Shown: piece after piece, positions 8,139-16,182 of the stretch
Layout: every line of letters starts with the position of its first letter
How positions within the stretch are numbered: the first letter of the stretch is position 1
Origin: Halobacteriales archaeon SW_8_68_21
GTDB lineage: Archaea; Halobacteriota; Halobacteria; Halobacteriales; Haloferacaceae
Direction: 5' to 3'
DNA length: 36,838 bases
NCBI GenBank assembly: GCA_003023405.1
Contig: PXST01000017.1
Coordinates: forward strand, 1 to 36,838
The notes under the pieces: generated by a model
The model's input: only the letters and a program-made list of their open reading frames with translations
Databases searched by the model: none
Told to the model about the DNA's origin: nothing
Made by a program: the position numbers and the translations under genes

Positions 8139-8816
8139 TCAGGGTGCGACGCCGACCGTCAACAGCGTCCCCCACGTCCGATACCGGTCCACCATCGCCT
8201 CGCGCGTCTCGTACCCCTCCACCGGAAATGCCTCCGCCTCCGGAATCTCCGTCTCCCGGTCCGGGATCGCGTCCTGTGCGGCGACGTACAGCCCGGCCTC
8301 GCGGAACGCCTCGCGGTACTCCGCCCGGTCCCACAGCGTCATCTCCACGGAGATGTTCTCCTGCCACGCGTGAGTCGTCTCGCTCTCCACGAAGTAGTTG
8401 ACCGCGCAGTAGAACGTTCCCCCAGGACGTAACACCCGACGGACCTCCTCCAGCGTGTGGACCGGATCGGCCGCGTAATAAAACGCTTCCATCGAGAAGA
8501 CGTGATCGAGCGAGTCGTCGGCGAACGGCAGCTCGTCGAAGTCGCCGACGAGGAACCCGACCGCGTCGTCGTCGGTGTACTCGCGGGCGTTCAGCGCCAT
8601 CTCCGGCGCGCCGTCGAGGCCGTACCCGCGACCGATTCCCCGCTCGCGGAGCGCGCGGAGCGCGTAGCCGGAGCCGGTCCCGAGGTCCAGCACGTCGTCG
8701 CCGGCCTCGACCGGCATTCGCGCTAAGACGTGTTTCGCGGTGTGCCAGTGTCTATCCTCCATGCCGCGGTCCTTTCCGGTCGCCGCCCACTCGTCGAACT
8801 CCTCGCGAACGCTCAT
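8139..8816 (-). CDS. class I SAM-dependent methyltransferase
   Basis: This 225-residue Rossmann-fold methyltransferase has motif I VLDLGTGSGYALRAL, motif II around YGLDGAPEMALNAREY, FLVGDFDELPFADDSLDHVFS (motif III/IV) and VRRVLRPGGTFYCAVNYF (post-motif). It resembles the UbiE/Methyltransf_11 group, and the substrate cannot be told from sequence. A short C-terminal extension has an aromatic-rich EGYETREAMVDRYRTWGT. A TATA-like gtttttcac (minus strand, about 8840-8848) lies 25-30 bp upstream. It faces the repeat element with no partner in an operon. Confidence 0.9.
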   Translation of the reverse strand: MSVREEFDEWAATGKDRGMEDRHWHTAKHVLARMPVEAGDDVLDLGTGSGYALRALRERGIGRGYGLDGAPEMALNAREYTDDDAVGFLVGDFDELPFADDSLDHVFSMEAFYYAADPVHTLEEVRRVLRPGGTFYCAVNYFVESETTHAWQENISVEMTLWDRAEYREAFREAGLYVAAQDAIPDRETEIPEAEAFPVEGYETREAMVDRYRTWGTLLTVGVAP

Positions 8817-8883
8817 ACCGGGTGAACGGGGAGAACGGTGAAAAACGGGGGTGTTTTATTAACTCCCGCCACCGGTCGCGGAC

Positions 8884-9040
8884 ATGAAACGGCCGTGGTC
8901 CCTTCGCCGTTCGAAGTTCCGGCTGGCGGACTCCGCTCAAGACGCTCTCCGTCAGCGCGGCGTTCACCGTCGTCGGCGCGGCGACCGCCGACAGCGTGTT
9001 CCGAGTGGCTGTCGCAGACGGTCCGGCCCTCCCGTCGCCG
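8884..9040 (+). pseudogene. possible frameshifted remnant of a small membrane-anchored protein
   Basis: A good TATA-like box (ttttattaac, 8852-8861) lies about 27 bp before an ATG at 8884. Frame 1 gives MKRPWSLRRSKFRLADS. Skipping one base near 8938 continues naturally as LKTLSVSAAFTVVGAATADS and FRVAVADG, a basic N-terminus followed by a hydrophobic helix. Without the skip the frame turns into an Arg-rich low-quality peptide. The downstream end runs into the convergent transporter gene, so the original 3' end is missing or very short. A sequencing error of one base is equally possible. Confidence 0.35.
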
Positions 9041-9616
9041 TCACAGCACGACCGAGACGACCCCGAAGAGGATCAACACGCCGGCGATGTCACAGAGGTT
9101 CGTCACCACCGGGATCGTCGTGTCGTCGGGGTTGAGTCCGACGCGGTACGACGCCTCGACCGCGACGACGCTGGCGACGACGACGAGTACCGCGAGCAAC
9201 ATGCCGGAGACGAGCGATATCGTGAGTACCCGACCGAGCACGAGCGACCCCCCGAGCGCGACTCCGATCGCCCACGCGGCGACGCCGACCGCGCCGAAGA
9301 CGGTCGCCGCGAGCCCGAACACCGCGGCCGCGTTCGCCCGGAGGGCGGGGTTCGAGGGGCTGAACTCGTAGGTCCCGAGATACAGCTGCGTGGTGAGCCG
9401 CGAGCAGGTGATCGACGCGAGATTGCCGGCCGTCCCGATCTGGACCGGCACCAACACCAGAAGCGCCGGGTACTGTAACAGGACCTTCTCGTAGGTCTCC
9501 AGTACGGTCCCGGAGACAAGCTGGAGGACCGACAGCGCGGCTAAAAGCGGGATCATCGTCCCGACGATCCGTCGGATCGACCACTCGTCGACGGCCGGCG
9601 ATTCTGGCTCGGTCAC
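9041..9616 (-). CDS. MgtE/SLC41-type divalent cation transporter, second half
   Basis: This 191-residue integral membrane protein has about five hydrophobic helices, equivalent to one MgtE transmembrane domain. Typical motifs are PALLVLVPVQIGTAGNLAS and NPDDTTIPVVTNLCDIAGV, the latter carrying the pore-lining acidic residue of the family. It lacks the N-terminal and CBS cytosolic domains of bacterial MgtE. The GTG start at 9616 overlaps the TGA of the preceding gene (GTGA), so the two halves should be co-translated and probably assemble as a heterodimer, as the two fused domains of SLC41 proteins do. The transported ion (Mg2+ likely) is inferred from the family. Confidence 0.9.
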   Translation of the reverse strand: MTEPESPAVDEWSIRRIVGTMIPLLAALSVLQLVSGTVLETYEKVLLQYPALLVLVPVQIGTAGNLASITCSRLTTQLYLGTYEFSPSNPALRANAAAVFGLAATVFGAVGVAAWAIGVALGGSLVLGRVLTISLVSGMLLAVLVVVASVVAVEASYRVGLNPDDTTIPVVTNLCDIAGVLILFGVVSVVL

Positions 9617-10122
9617 GAGACGGCCCCCACGACGGACACCCCGACGAGGAGGAAGAGCACGCCGAACACGTCGCCGAGGGTCGTGACGACCGGACCGATG
9701 ACGTTGTCGGGGTCGAGTCCGCGCCGGTAGCCGACGAAGATGACGGCGATCAACACCGTGATCATCAACACCGCGGAGAGGAAGCCGGCGACGACCATCA
9801 CGCCGACCAGCTGGAAGAGGCTCCCGCCGTCACCGAACAGGACGAGGGCGAGGTAGGTAACGACCGCGATGAACACCGAGACGGTCATCCCGTTGAGAAA
9901 GGAGAGTCCCGTCGAGAGCCGGGCCCCGAGCGAGCCGTACACCCCGCCGCGCGTGGCGAGGAACGCCGGCAGCAACAACAGGAGTCCGGGGACCTCGGCG
10001 ATGTTTGCGCGCATGGTCTCGGAGCCGAGGATCGTCCCCGCGAACAAGCCGGCGATCAGACTGACCCCGATGACCGGGAGCGCCTGCCGGTAGATCTCTC
10101 GCGCGGAGTCGTGGCCGGGCAT
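9613..10122 (-). CDS. MgtE/SLC41-type divalent cation transporter, first half
   Basis: This 169-residue protein is homologous in layout to the next gene: LLLLPAFLATRGGVYGSLGA corresponds to PALLVLVPVQIGTAGNLAS, and DPDNVIGPVVTTLGDVFGV to NPDDTTIPVVTNLCDIAGV. About five membrane helices are present. The ATG at 10122 is used because the frame further upstream is Arg/Pro-rich and a run of T on the minus strand (10146-10152) sits about 27 bp before it. Translation is coupled to the second half through a 4-base overlap. No regulatory riboswitch-like structure was recognised upstream. Confidence 0.9.
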   Translation of the reverse strand: MPGHDSAREIYRQALPVIGVSLIAGLFAGTILGSETMRANIAEVPGLLLLLPAFLATRGGVYGSLGARLSTGLSFLNGMTVSVFIAVVTYLALVLFGDGGSLFQLVGVMVVAGFLSAVLMITVLIAVIFVGYRRGLDPDNVIGPVVTTLGDVFGVLFLLVGVSVVGAVS

Positions 10123-10218
10123 CGAGCAAACCGAGGGCGGGCGGGGCAAAAAAACCGACCACCACGCCGGGGAGTCGCTGTGTCGACCCGCCGATCCCCG
10201 GCGCGCATCTATCACTAT

Positions 10219-10240
10219 CTCCAGAGGAAACGGTGGGGAT
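10219..10240 (+). repeat. solitary ORB-like sequence
   Basis: CTCCAGAGGAAACGGTGGGG in the 295-bp gap between the divergent transporter and 10418 gene matches the archaeal ORB layout (CTCCA, 3 nt, GAAAC, then a G run). The rest of this gap shows nothing recognisable apart from the promoters of the two flanking genes. Confidence 0.45.
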
Positions 10241-10417
10241 GCGATGGGAGGGTGCGGCGACGGCGGCGATCGAGTACAAGCGGATGCGGGCAGGTCGCCG
10301 GGCCCGGGAGATTACCGACCGCAGGCGACCGAACGCCGACGCGTGACCCGCCCGCGTCCGCCGGTCTCGGGGCGCTCCGGCCCGCACCGTTAAGTCGGTC
10401 CGGCGAGTTCCGATCTC

Positions 10418-10996
10418 ATGGACTACTCCCTCGCCGTCGAGAACGGGCCGGAAACGATACCGGGCGGGACCGGGCTCTTACTCGTCCACCCGAGCATCGG
10501 GGAGACCGACCGGATCGACACCGACTTCCTGAAGACCGACACCGACGCGTTCCTCGTCGTTTCGACCCGAACCACCGCGCGCGAGGTCGAACAGAAACTG
10601 GAGTACTACGATGTCGACGAGACGAAGGCGACCATCCTCGACACGCTCTCCGTCGAGCGCGGCTACTCGCGGCGCACCGCCGACGACGTGTACTACGTCT
10701 CCGCGCCCGACGACCTCGACGGGGTCGTCGACCGCGTGGAGCGTTTCCTCACCGAAAACGAGGGGAAGCGACGCGTCTCGGTCGACTCGCTCACCGAGAT
10801 GGCCTACTACGCCGACGACGACGCGGTGTACGAGGCCGCAAGCGAGATCCTCGACCTCCTCGACGCACGCGACGCGGTCGGGATCTTCCACCTCTCCGAG
10901 GAGGTCCACGAGGTCGCAACGCTCGACCGGTTCCGCGAGCTGTTCGACGGCGTCATCGACCTCGACGACGACGAGGACGTCGTCGTCGACGTCTGA
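10418..10996 (+). CDS. conserved haloarchaeal protein, RecA-like fold without P-loop (DUF7090-like)
   Basis: This is a 192-residue acidic protein. The N-terminal half (GTGLLLVHPSIGETDRIDTDF, then FLVVSTRTTAREVEQKLEYY) resembles the start of KaiC/RadA-like ATPase domains but has no GxxGxGKT loop. The C-terminal half looks like a small helical domain with FHLSEEVHEVATLDRFREL. It ends in a run of Asp/Val. I believe this is the haloarchaeal DUF7090 family, but that is from memory and no function is known to me. The TATA-like gttaagtc (10389-10396) is 25 bp upstream of the ATG at 10418. Confidence 0.82.
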   Translation: MDYSLAVENGPETIPGGTGLLLVHPSIGETDRIDTDFLKTDTDAFLVVSTRTTAREVEQKLEYYDVDETKATILDTLSVERGYSRRTADDVYYVSAPDDLDGVVDRVERFLTENEGKRRVSVDSLTEMAYYADDDAVYEAASEILDLLDARDAVGIFHLSEEVHEVATLDRFRELFDGVIDLDDDEDVVVDV

Positions 10997-11026
10997 TCGA
11001 CGGCGGTCCCGCCGAGAGCTCTCGTT

Positions 11027-11878
11027 TCACTCCTCGTCGACGAGCGCGGCGAACGTCTTCTCCGCCCACGCCACGGCGTAGGTCGCCCCACGCTCCCGGT
11101 AGGCGGCCGTGTCGAGCGCGCCGTACGGCGCCGGAAGGTCGAGGTCGTGTTTGACCGCCGAGCAGGCGTACTCCGTCGCGCTCGGGAAGTCGGTGTCGCC
11201 GCGAGCGACCTCGGCCGAGAGGTCGCCGAGCCGACCAGAGAGCCGCTCGCCAGCGTCAGCCCACGCGTCGAACAGCCGGGGGTACTCCTCGCTCCACGAC
11301 GCGAACGCGTCGCGGGTGTGAAGCCCGACCCATGCGTCGAACAGCGCGTTCGCGACCTGAAAGGTGTCCGTCGGGCCGAACCCGGTCGTCGACGCCCCCG
11401 TCTCCGGGTCCGGGCGGCGGATCGCCGCGTCGAGGTCGGGGTAGCGTTCGCCGAAGAAGGGAAGGAACGTCTCGGGGAGGCGGTCGGCCAGGCGGCCCAT
11501 CGCGGCCGTCTTGTCCTCGTCGGGACACCGGACGTCGGCCTTCCGGTAGGGGAAGTCGTCGGGCGTCCCCTCCGCGCGCCGCTTGACGAGGACGGTCGGC
11601 GGGTCGGTCTGGGCCGTCCGAACGACGGTCCCGTCGCCCGGGAGGCCGACCGTGAACGTCGGGCCCACGTGTTTACGGAGCAGGTCCGGCACGGGCTCGG
11701 GGAGCCATTCCGCGGGATATGAGGCGGGATCGAGCGCGTTAACGAAGAGGCCGAGATCCTCCGCCGCGGCAGGCGGGAGCGTTTCGAAGTCGGTCTCAAC
11801 GTCGAGGACAGGCGATCCCGGCGCGTACCGGTCGCGGACCGCAGCGAGGTCGTCGTCGAGCGGCCGGGTCGAGAACAT
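11027..11878 (-). CDS. haloarchaeal protein of unknown function (DUF7089-like)
   Basis: This 283-residue soluble acidic protein begins MFSTRPLDDDLAAVRDRY. It has a central segment PTVLVKRRAEGTPDDFPYRKADVRCPDEDKT and a C-terminal helical half with several conserved-looking Trp/Tyr positions (FDAWVGLHTRD, YAVAWAEKTFAAL). No catalytic motif was recognised. I associate it with DUF7089 from memory only. The start at 11878 overlaps by one base (TGATG) the stop of a 29-codon membrane microprotein, so the two are probably translationally coupled. It faces the 10418 gene tail to tail with a 30-bp gap. Confidence 0.8.
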   Translation of the reverse strand: MFSTRPLDDDLAAVRDRYAPGSPVLDVETDFETLPPAAAEDLGLFVNALDPASYPAEWLPEPVPDLLRKHVGPTFTVGLPGDGTVVRTAQTDPPTVLVKRRAEGTPDDFPYRKADVRCPDEDKTAAMGRLADRLPETFLPFFGERYPDLDAAIRRPDPETGASTTGFGPTDTFQVANALFDAWVGLHTRDAFASWSEEYPRLFDAWADAGERLSGRLGDLSAEVARGDTDFPSATEYACSAVKHDLDLPAPYGALDTAAYRERGATYAVAWAEKTFAALVDEE

Positions 11879-11967
11879 CAGCCGAGGACGTACGAGAGGA
11901 TCATAAACGCCGAGAGAGCCGCCGAGACGCCGACCGTTCCGACCACGATCTTCGTTGATTTGGACAT
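11878..11967 (-). CDS. 29-residue single-span membrane microprotein
   Basis: The minus strand reads MSKSTKIVVGTVGVSAAL and continues with SAFMILSYVLG before TGA: a short basic head followed by one hydrophobic helix of about 21 residues. A Shine-Dalgarno block GGGAGGT lies directly before the ATG, and a TATA-like TTTTAA (about 11991-11997) is 25-28 bp upstream. The stop overlaps the start of the DUF7089-like gene by one base. Promoter, ribosome site and coupling together make this a real gene despite its size. Function is unknown; it could anchor or regulate the downstream protein at the membrane. Confidence 0.75.
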   Translation of the reverse strand: MSKSTKIVVGTVGVSAALSAFMILSYVLG

Positions 11968-12059
11968 ACCTCCCTCTGGGTCCGCCGGTCGTTAAAATCA
12001 ACCGGTCGCCGTCGACCGCGCGGCAGCGACTTTATGTCGTCGGGCGAGAGTCCGAAGGT

Positions 12060-12500
12060 ATGCGAGTCCGTGACGCGGTCGAGGCCGACGCGACGGCCGT
12101 GGCGTCGATGACGGGGCGGCCGAGCGGCGTCGTCCGCGACATGATCCACGACCGGTCGGTGCGCGTTGCGACGACCGACGAGGAGCCGAGCGAGCGGAAC
12201 GACGGGGCGGACACGCCCGCCGACGCGGTGGCCGGGTTCGTCGCGTTCGACGTGCGCGGCGGCGTCGTCCACGTGACGAACGTCGAAGGGACCCCGGACG
12301 CAGTCAGTCGATTGTTCGAGGAGCCGGTGGGGTTCGCGGCCCGCGAGGGGATGACGGTGGAGGCCGTGCTCCCGACCGACGGGACCGCGAGCGAGGCGGC
12401 CGCGTCGCTCGGGTTTGAGCCGGTCGGCTCCGGACCGCGAATCGATGGCGCGTCGACGACCCGCTACCGGTTCGATCCGGGCAAAAACGCGGACGAGTGA
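12060..12500 (+). CDS. GNAT-like N-acetyltransferase
   Basis: This is a 146-residue protein. The N-terminus MRVRDAVEADATAVASMTGR is the usual GNAT opening. GFVAFDVRGGVVHVTNVEGT gives the central strands, and VEAVLPTDGTASEAAASLGFEPVGSG gives the terminal helix-strand with the typical GF.P pattern. The classical acetyl-CoA loop (Q/RxxGxG/A) is weak: VSRLFEEPVGFAAREG occupies its place, so activity is uncertain. An acidic low-complexity insert (ERNDGADTPADAV) splits strands 2 and 3. The TATA-like actttatg (12029-12036) lies about 28 bp before the ATG. It is convergent with aspartate kinase. Confidence 0.78.
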   Translation: MRVRDAVEADATAVASMTGRPSGVVRDMIHDRSVRVATTDEEPSERNDGADTPADAVAGFVAFDVRGGVVHVTNVEGTPDAVSRLFEEPVGFAAREGMTVEAVLPTDGTASEAAASLGFEPVGSGPRIDGASTTRYRFDPGKNADE

Positions 12501-12528
12501 GCGGTTGAGACTCGGGTGGTCCGTCGGG

Positions 12529-13710
12529 TCAGTCGAACCGCTGTTGAACGATCTCGAGCGCCTCCTCGCGGTCGTCCCAGTCGACGAACACCGCGACGGA
12601 GGTCGCGCTCGTGATCAGGTCGATGATGTTGATGCCGGCGTCCGCGATGGGCGCGATGATGCCCTGGATGACGCCCGACTGGTTCGGCAGTTCGCCGCCC
12701 GTGATGCGGATCACGGCGATTGGGTCGGCGACGGTGACCGAAGAGAGCGCCTCGTCGGTGACGACGGACTCGTGGAGCAGGGCCTCGGCGGTCTCAGCGA
12801 CATCGACGTCGACGTAGAACGTGACTGAGTCCATGCCGGAAGCGACCGCGTCGATGTTTATTTCCTCGGCGCGCAAGGCGTTCGACAGCTCGGAGAGGAT
12901 CCCCGGTCGGTTCCGAATCGCGCGGCCCGCGATGGTGAGACACGCAAGGGGCTCCTCGCGCATGTCGATCAGACTCTCGAACTCGCCTTCGATTCGGGTG
13001 CCGCCCCGGAGCAAGTCGCCGTGCTGGTAGTGGACGACCCGAACCGCGAGCCCCTCGTGCTTGTACGAGAGCGCGGACGGCGCGACCACCTCCGCGCCGC
13101 GGAACGAGAGGTTCCGCAGTTCGTCGACGGTTATCTGGCCGACGTTTCGCGCGCCCTCGACCACCCGGGGGTCGCCGGTCATCACGCCCTCGACGTCGGT
13201 GACGATCACGACCTCGTCGGCGTCCATGTAGTTGCCGAGCATGACGGCGGTCGTGTCCGACCCGCCGCGGCCGAGCGTGGTGACGTTGCCGTCGCCGTCC
13301 TCGGCGAGGAAGCCGGTGACGATCGGGACGACGCCGTCGAGCCGCGCCGCGATCTCCCGGGTTCGCCGCTTCGTCTCTGCGACGTCGACCTCGCCGCGCT
13401 CGTCCGTGATGACGGGCCAGTCCGGGTGGCCTGGTTCGAGGAAGACGGCCTCGACGTCCCGGACCGAGAGCGCGGCCTTCAGCATCCTGACGCTGGTTCG
13501 CTCGCCCATCGAGATGATCTCGGCGCGGTCGGCGTCGTCCGTCTCGAAGGTGATGTCGTCGAGGAGCTCGTCGGTGGTCGATCCCATCGCGCTGGCGACG
13601 ACGGCGATCTCGTGACCGGCCGCGACCGCGCTCGCGACCGAGTCGGCCGCGCGCTCGATCCGGTCGCCGCTGCCGAGACTCGTCCCGCCGAACTTCGCGA
13701 TTACGCGCAT
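12529..13710 (-). CDS. lysC: aspartate kinase
   Basis: This 393-residue enzyme phosphorylates aspartate, the first step to threonine, methionine and (in some lineages) lysine. The amino acid kinase domain starts with KFGGTSLGSGDRI and includes VVASAMGSTTDELLD, the sugar/phosphate loop GRGGSDTTAVMLG and VTDVEGVMTGDP. Two ACT domains form the C-terminus (ILSELSNALRAEEINIDAVA; SGVIQGIIAPIADAGINII), so feedback control by an end-product amino acid is expected. A GAGGT ribosome site precedes the ATG, and no clear TATA box lies at the leaderless distance, so a leader is likely. No other pathway genes are adjacent. Confidence 0.95.
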   Translation of the reverse strand: MRVIAKFGGTSLGSGDRIERAADSVASAVAAGHEIAVVASAMGSTTDELLDDITFETDDADRAEIISMGERTSVRMLKAALSVRDVEAVFLEPGHPDWPVITDERGEVDVAETKRRTREIAARLDGVVPIVTGFLAEDGDGNVTTLGRGGSDTTAVMLGNYMDADEVVIVTDVEGVMTGDPRVVEGARNVGQITVDELRNLSFRGAEVVAPSALSYKHEGLAVRVVHYQHGDLLRGGTRIEGEFESLIDMREEPLACLTIAGRAIRNRPGILSELSNALRAEEINIDAVASGMDSVTFYVDVDVAETAEALLHESVVTDEALSSVTVADPIAVIRITGGELPNQSGVIQGIIAPIADAGINIIDLITSATSVAVFVDWDDREEALEIVQQRFD

Positions 13711-13956
13711 GCGGATACCTCGTCGGGGGTCCGAAGCGGTCCGGCTCCGGTCGGCGGTCGCGGGCGGGCGAGCGAGACGACGCGAGTCGACCCGAGGCCG
13801 GAATTCCGGCCCGGTCGGCGGAGGCGGTCGGTAAACATGCGACTCCGTAGCGGAGGAAAGCGGATAACAGTATCCTCTTCGACAAGGGTCGCCCGAAGTG
13901 GCCGTATCGTCCGAATCGGCGCTAATTACGGGCTGAGACGGGGGACGACCCGGAAG

Positions 13957-14646
13957 TCACTCGTCTTGGATGCCCCACGCGTCGGGCATCTCGATGACGT
14001 ACCGGCCGTCCTCTTGGAGGGAGATGATGTACTCCTGTCTGTCGTACAGCTCCATCAGGTTCAGCTCGTACTGCCCGGGGCTGACGATCCGGATGCTCTC
14101 GAACTGGTCGTTGAGTTCGTCGCGGAGGGCGTCGATGCCGGGCTGTGGCTCCGCGTCCGCGGGCGAGGAGGTCTCCGCGCCCTCGACTTCGCGGCTCGCG
14201 CGGTCGAGCTCGTCCGGCGAGACCACCTCCGAGCGCGCGCTCGCCTGCGCGGTGTCCTCGTCGCTCCGGTCCGCGATCTGCTCCGTGCCGTCGGTTTCGG
14301 GCGAGGGGTCGGCGCTCGCGGCGTCGTCGGAGTGCGTTGCGTCCGCGGACTCGCTCGGCGTTTGGTCGGCGGCGCGTTCGTCCGGCGTTGAGTCGGCGGC
14401 GCGTTCGTCCGGCGTCGAGTCGGTGGCGCGTTCGTCCGATGTCGACGCCGGCCCGTCCTCGGAGGTCGAGGGGGACGGGTCGGCGGCCGCACTGGGGGAG
14501 CCGGCGTCGTCGTCCACGGCCGGGTCCTCGGTCGCGCCCGCGGGCTTGAACTGGAACTTGTTTCCGCCGCAGTCGGGACAGCCCGAAAGCATCTCCTTCG
14601 AACCGTCGGGGAACGTCCGCCCGCAGGAGGTACACTGGTGGGGCAT
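13957..14646 (-). CDS. oapC: origin-associated protein OapC (zinc-ribbon)
   Basis: This is a 229-residue protein. The N-terminal zinc ribbon is CTSCGRTFPDGSKEMLSGCPDCGG (4 Cys, residues about 5-27). A long acidic, disordered linker (about 35-165) includes a 9-residue tandem repeat of TPDERAADS type. The C-terminal domain (about 170-229) starts DALRDELNDQFESIRIVSPGQ and ends AWGIQDE. It is the third gene of the oapABC cluster next to the haloarchaeal oriC1. In published work on these clusters the proteins affect origin activity, but the biochemical role of OapC is not settled. It directly abuts oapB without a spacer. Confidence 0.88.
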   Translation of the reverse strand: MPHQCTSCGRTFPDGSKEMLSGCPDCGGNKFQFKPAGATEDPAVDDDAGSPSAAADPSPSTSEDGPASTSDERATDSTPDERAADSTPDERAADQTPSESADATHSDDAASADPSPETDGTEQIADRSDEDTAQASARSEVVSPDELDRASREVEGAETSSPADAEPQPGIDALRDELNDQFESIRIVSPGQYELNLMELYDRQEYIISLQEDGRYVIEMPDAWGIQDE

Positions 14647-15066
14647 CTACTTGCGGGAGACGAGCGTGCTGATGAGGTTCTCGTCTTTATGTAGCGTCTC
14701 GATGCGGTTCGCCGGGCCGATCACCGTGAGCTTCTGGGTCGACTCGCGACCCATCAGCTTGTCGAGGAAGCTCTGGTCGCCCGCTTCGGCCTTCGGGTAC
14801 GTCTCGATCTCGATGCCGGTGAAGTCGTCGGGGCTGATTTCGGTCATCGTCACTTCGATGAGCTTCGACTCCTCGTCCGGGGAGAGTCCCTCCTCGAGGA
14901 TGACGATGTTGCCGTCGCGAACGCCGTCGAGGATGAGCCGGATCTTCTCCATGCCCGTGAGCCCCTCCATCCGCGCACCGCTTATCATGTCGATGCGGAC
15001 CCCGCCGTCGGGGTCGTCGTTCGCGGGGGTGTCGTCGCCGTCGACGTCGGGGGTCGGTCCGGGCAT
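14647..15066 (-). CDS. oapB: origin-associated protein OapB (DUF2073)
   Basis: This 139-residue protein has a short acidic head, then the DUF2073 domain: RIDMISGARMEGLTGMEKIRLILDGVRDGN and a C-terminal SFLDKLMGRESTQKLTVIGPANRIETLHKDENLISTLV region, which repeats a small alpha/beta unit. It is the middle gene of oapABC. Its start overlaps the oapA stop by one base (TGATG) and its stop abuts the oapC start, so the three are one translational unit. The domain is widely paired with the adjacent Era-like GTPase in Euryarchaeota, suggesting a partner role. Confidence 0.9.
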   Translation of the reverse strand: MPGPTPDVDGDDTPANDDPDGGVRIDMISGARMEGLTGMEKIRLILDGVRDGNIVILEEGLSPDEESKLIEVTMTEISPDDFTGIEIETYPKAEAGDQSFLDKLMGRESTQKLTVIGPANRIETLHKDENLISTLVSRK

Positions 15067-15707
15067 CAGCCGAAGTACTCCGCTATCTTGGTGTACACTT
15101 CGTCCATGTTGTCGCCCTCCAACGCGGACAGCGGGATCGTCTCGTGTTGCGGGAAGGCGTTCGCGATCTGTTGGACGTCCGACCCCGGCAGGTCCGTCTT
15201 GTTGGCGAGGATCAGCGCCGGGAGGTCCTGCGACTCGATGATCCCGATCAGCATCGTGTTCACCTGCGTGAACGGGTCCGTCGTGGAGTCGAGCACGTAG
15301 ATGACGCCGTCGACGTCCTCGCGGAGCCAGTGCATCGCCTCCGCGACGCCCTCGGTCGCCTCGCGCGACCGGCGGACGGCGTCGTCCTTCTCCATGTCGT
15401 GATCGAGGAACTCCTTGTAGTCGACCTTCGTCGTCACCCCGGGGGTGTCGACGATGTCGATGGTGACCGTCCGGCCGTTGCGTTCGATCTCCACGCCCTC
15501 CTTGCGACGGGCTCGCCGGGTCTCGTGAGGGATGTGGCTCTCCGGGCCGACGGCGTCACCCGTCCAGTCGCGTGCGATCCGATTTGCGAGGGTCGTTTTA
15601 CCGGCGTTCGGCGGTCCGTATATCCCGATCCGCTTGGGATCGTCGGCCGCGAACAGGCCGTCCGTGACCCGCGATATGCTGTCTCTGAGATTCGTGAGCA
15701 GTCCCAT
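15066..15707 (-). CDS. oapA: origin-associated protein OapA, Era-like GTPase
   Basis: This 213-residue small GTPase has G1 GPPNAGKTT (about 31-39), G3 DTPGVTT, G4 NKTD and G5 region PLSALEG. An N-terminal amphipathic helix (MGLLTNLRDSISRVTDGLF) precedes the G domain. It leads the oapABC operon that reads away from the origin. The start at 15707 is supported by a GGAGGT ribosome site five bases upstream. The ATG at 15743 in the same frame has no such site. Its GTPase cycle may connect nucleotide state to origin firing, but that is inference from location. Confidence 0.9.
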   Translation of the reverse strand: MGLLTNLRDSISRVTDGLFAADDPKRIGIYGPPNAGKTTLANRIARDWTGDAVGPESHIPHETRRARRKEGVEIERNGRTVTIDIVDTPGVTTKVDYKEFLDHDMEKDDAVRRSREATEGVAEAMHWLREDVDGVIYVLDSTTDPFTQVNTMLIGIIESQDLPALILANKTDLPGSDVQQIANAFPQHETIPLSALEGDNMDEVYTKIAEYFG

Positions 15708-16100
15708 CTTGACCTCCAGTCCGTGTGTGGTTTTCCCGAACACTGCGTTCGTCGGTCTCGACGGCGCTCACTCCGAGCGCTCGACGCTCGTTCGGGGAAT
15801 TACGGTACGCTCCTCGCCGCGGTCACTTAAGAACTGCGTCAGACGCCGCCGATCCGGGGCGTCGACGCCGAACGTACCCGAAATTCGGGTATCCGGGCGG
15901 CGTAGTATCAAAAATCGGAAATGCGTGGCGGGGAACGTCGCGCGGTGTCGAAGGGCGAGCGTAGTATGTATGTTTACCGTGTCATAACACGTTGGCGTCG
16001 ATCATGATATACGGTGGACCACCGTTGAGCCGTCGGCCAGCAGCCGTCGCCATTGGTTCCCGTGGATAGTCATCACGGCCGGAACGTGGATCGAGTCCCT

Positions 16101-16128
16101 CCCCCACCCCTTCGTTTCGGGTGGAAAC
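16101..16128 (-). repeat. origin recognition box 1 (inverted)
   Basis: Read on the minus strand it is TTTCCACCCGAAACGAAGGG followed by GTGGGGG. It is almost identical to the plus-strand box at 16339-16367, and the two face inward across the AT-rich element. A G-rich tail follows the core, as in haloarchaeal ORBs. Confidence 0.9.
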
Positions 16129-16182
16129 CGGGGCCGAGGTGTGGGTGGTCGGTCGTCTCTGGGTGGCCGTCACTATCTGTTA

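Noticed and set aside
13711..13956. Gap between aspartate kinase and oapC searched for a riboswitch or small gene
   Set aside because: No conserved riboswitch motif, tRNA or supported short frame was recognised.
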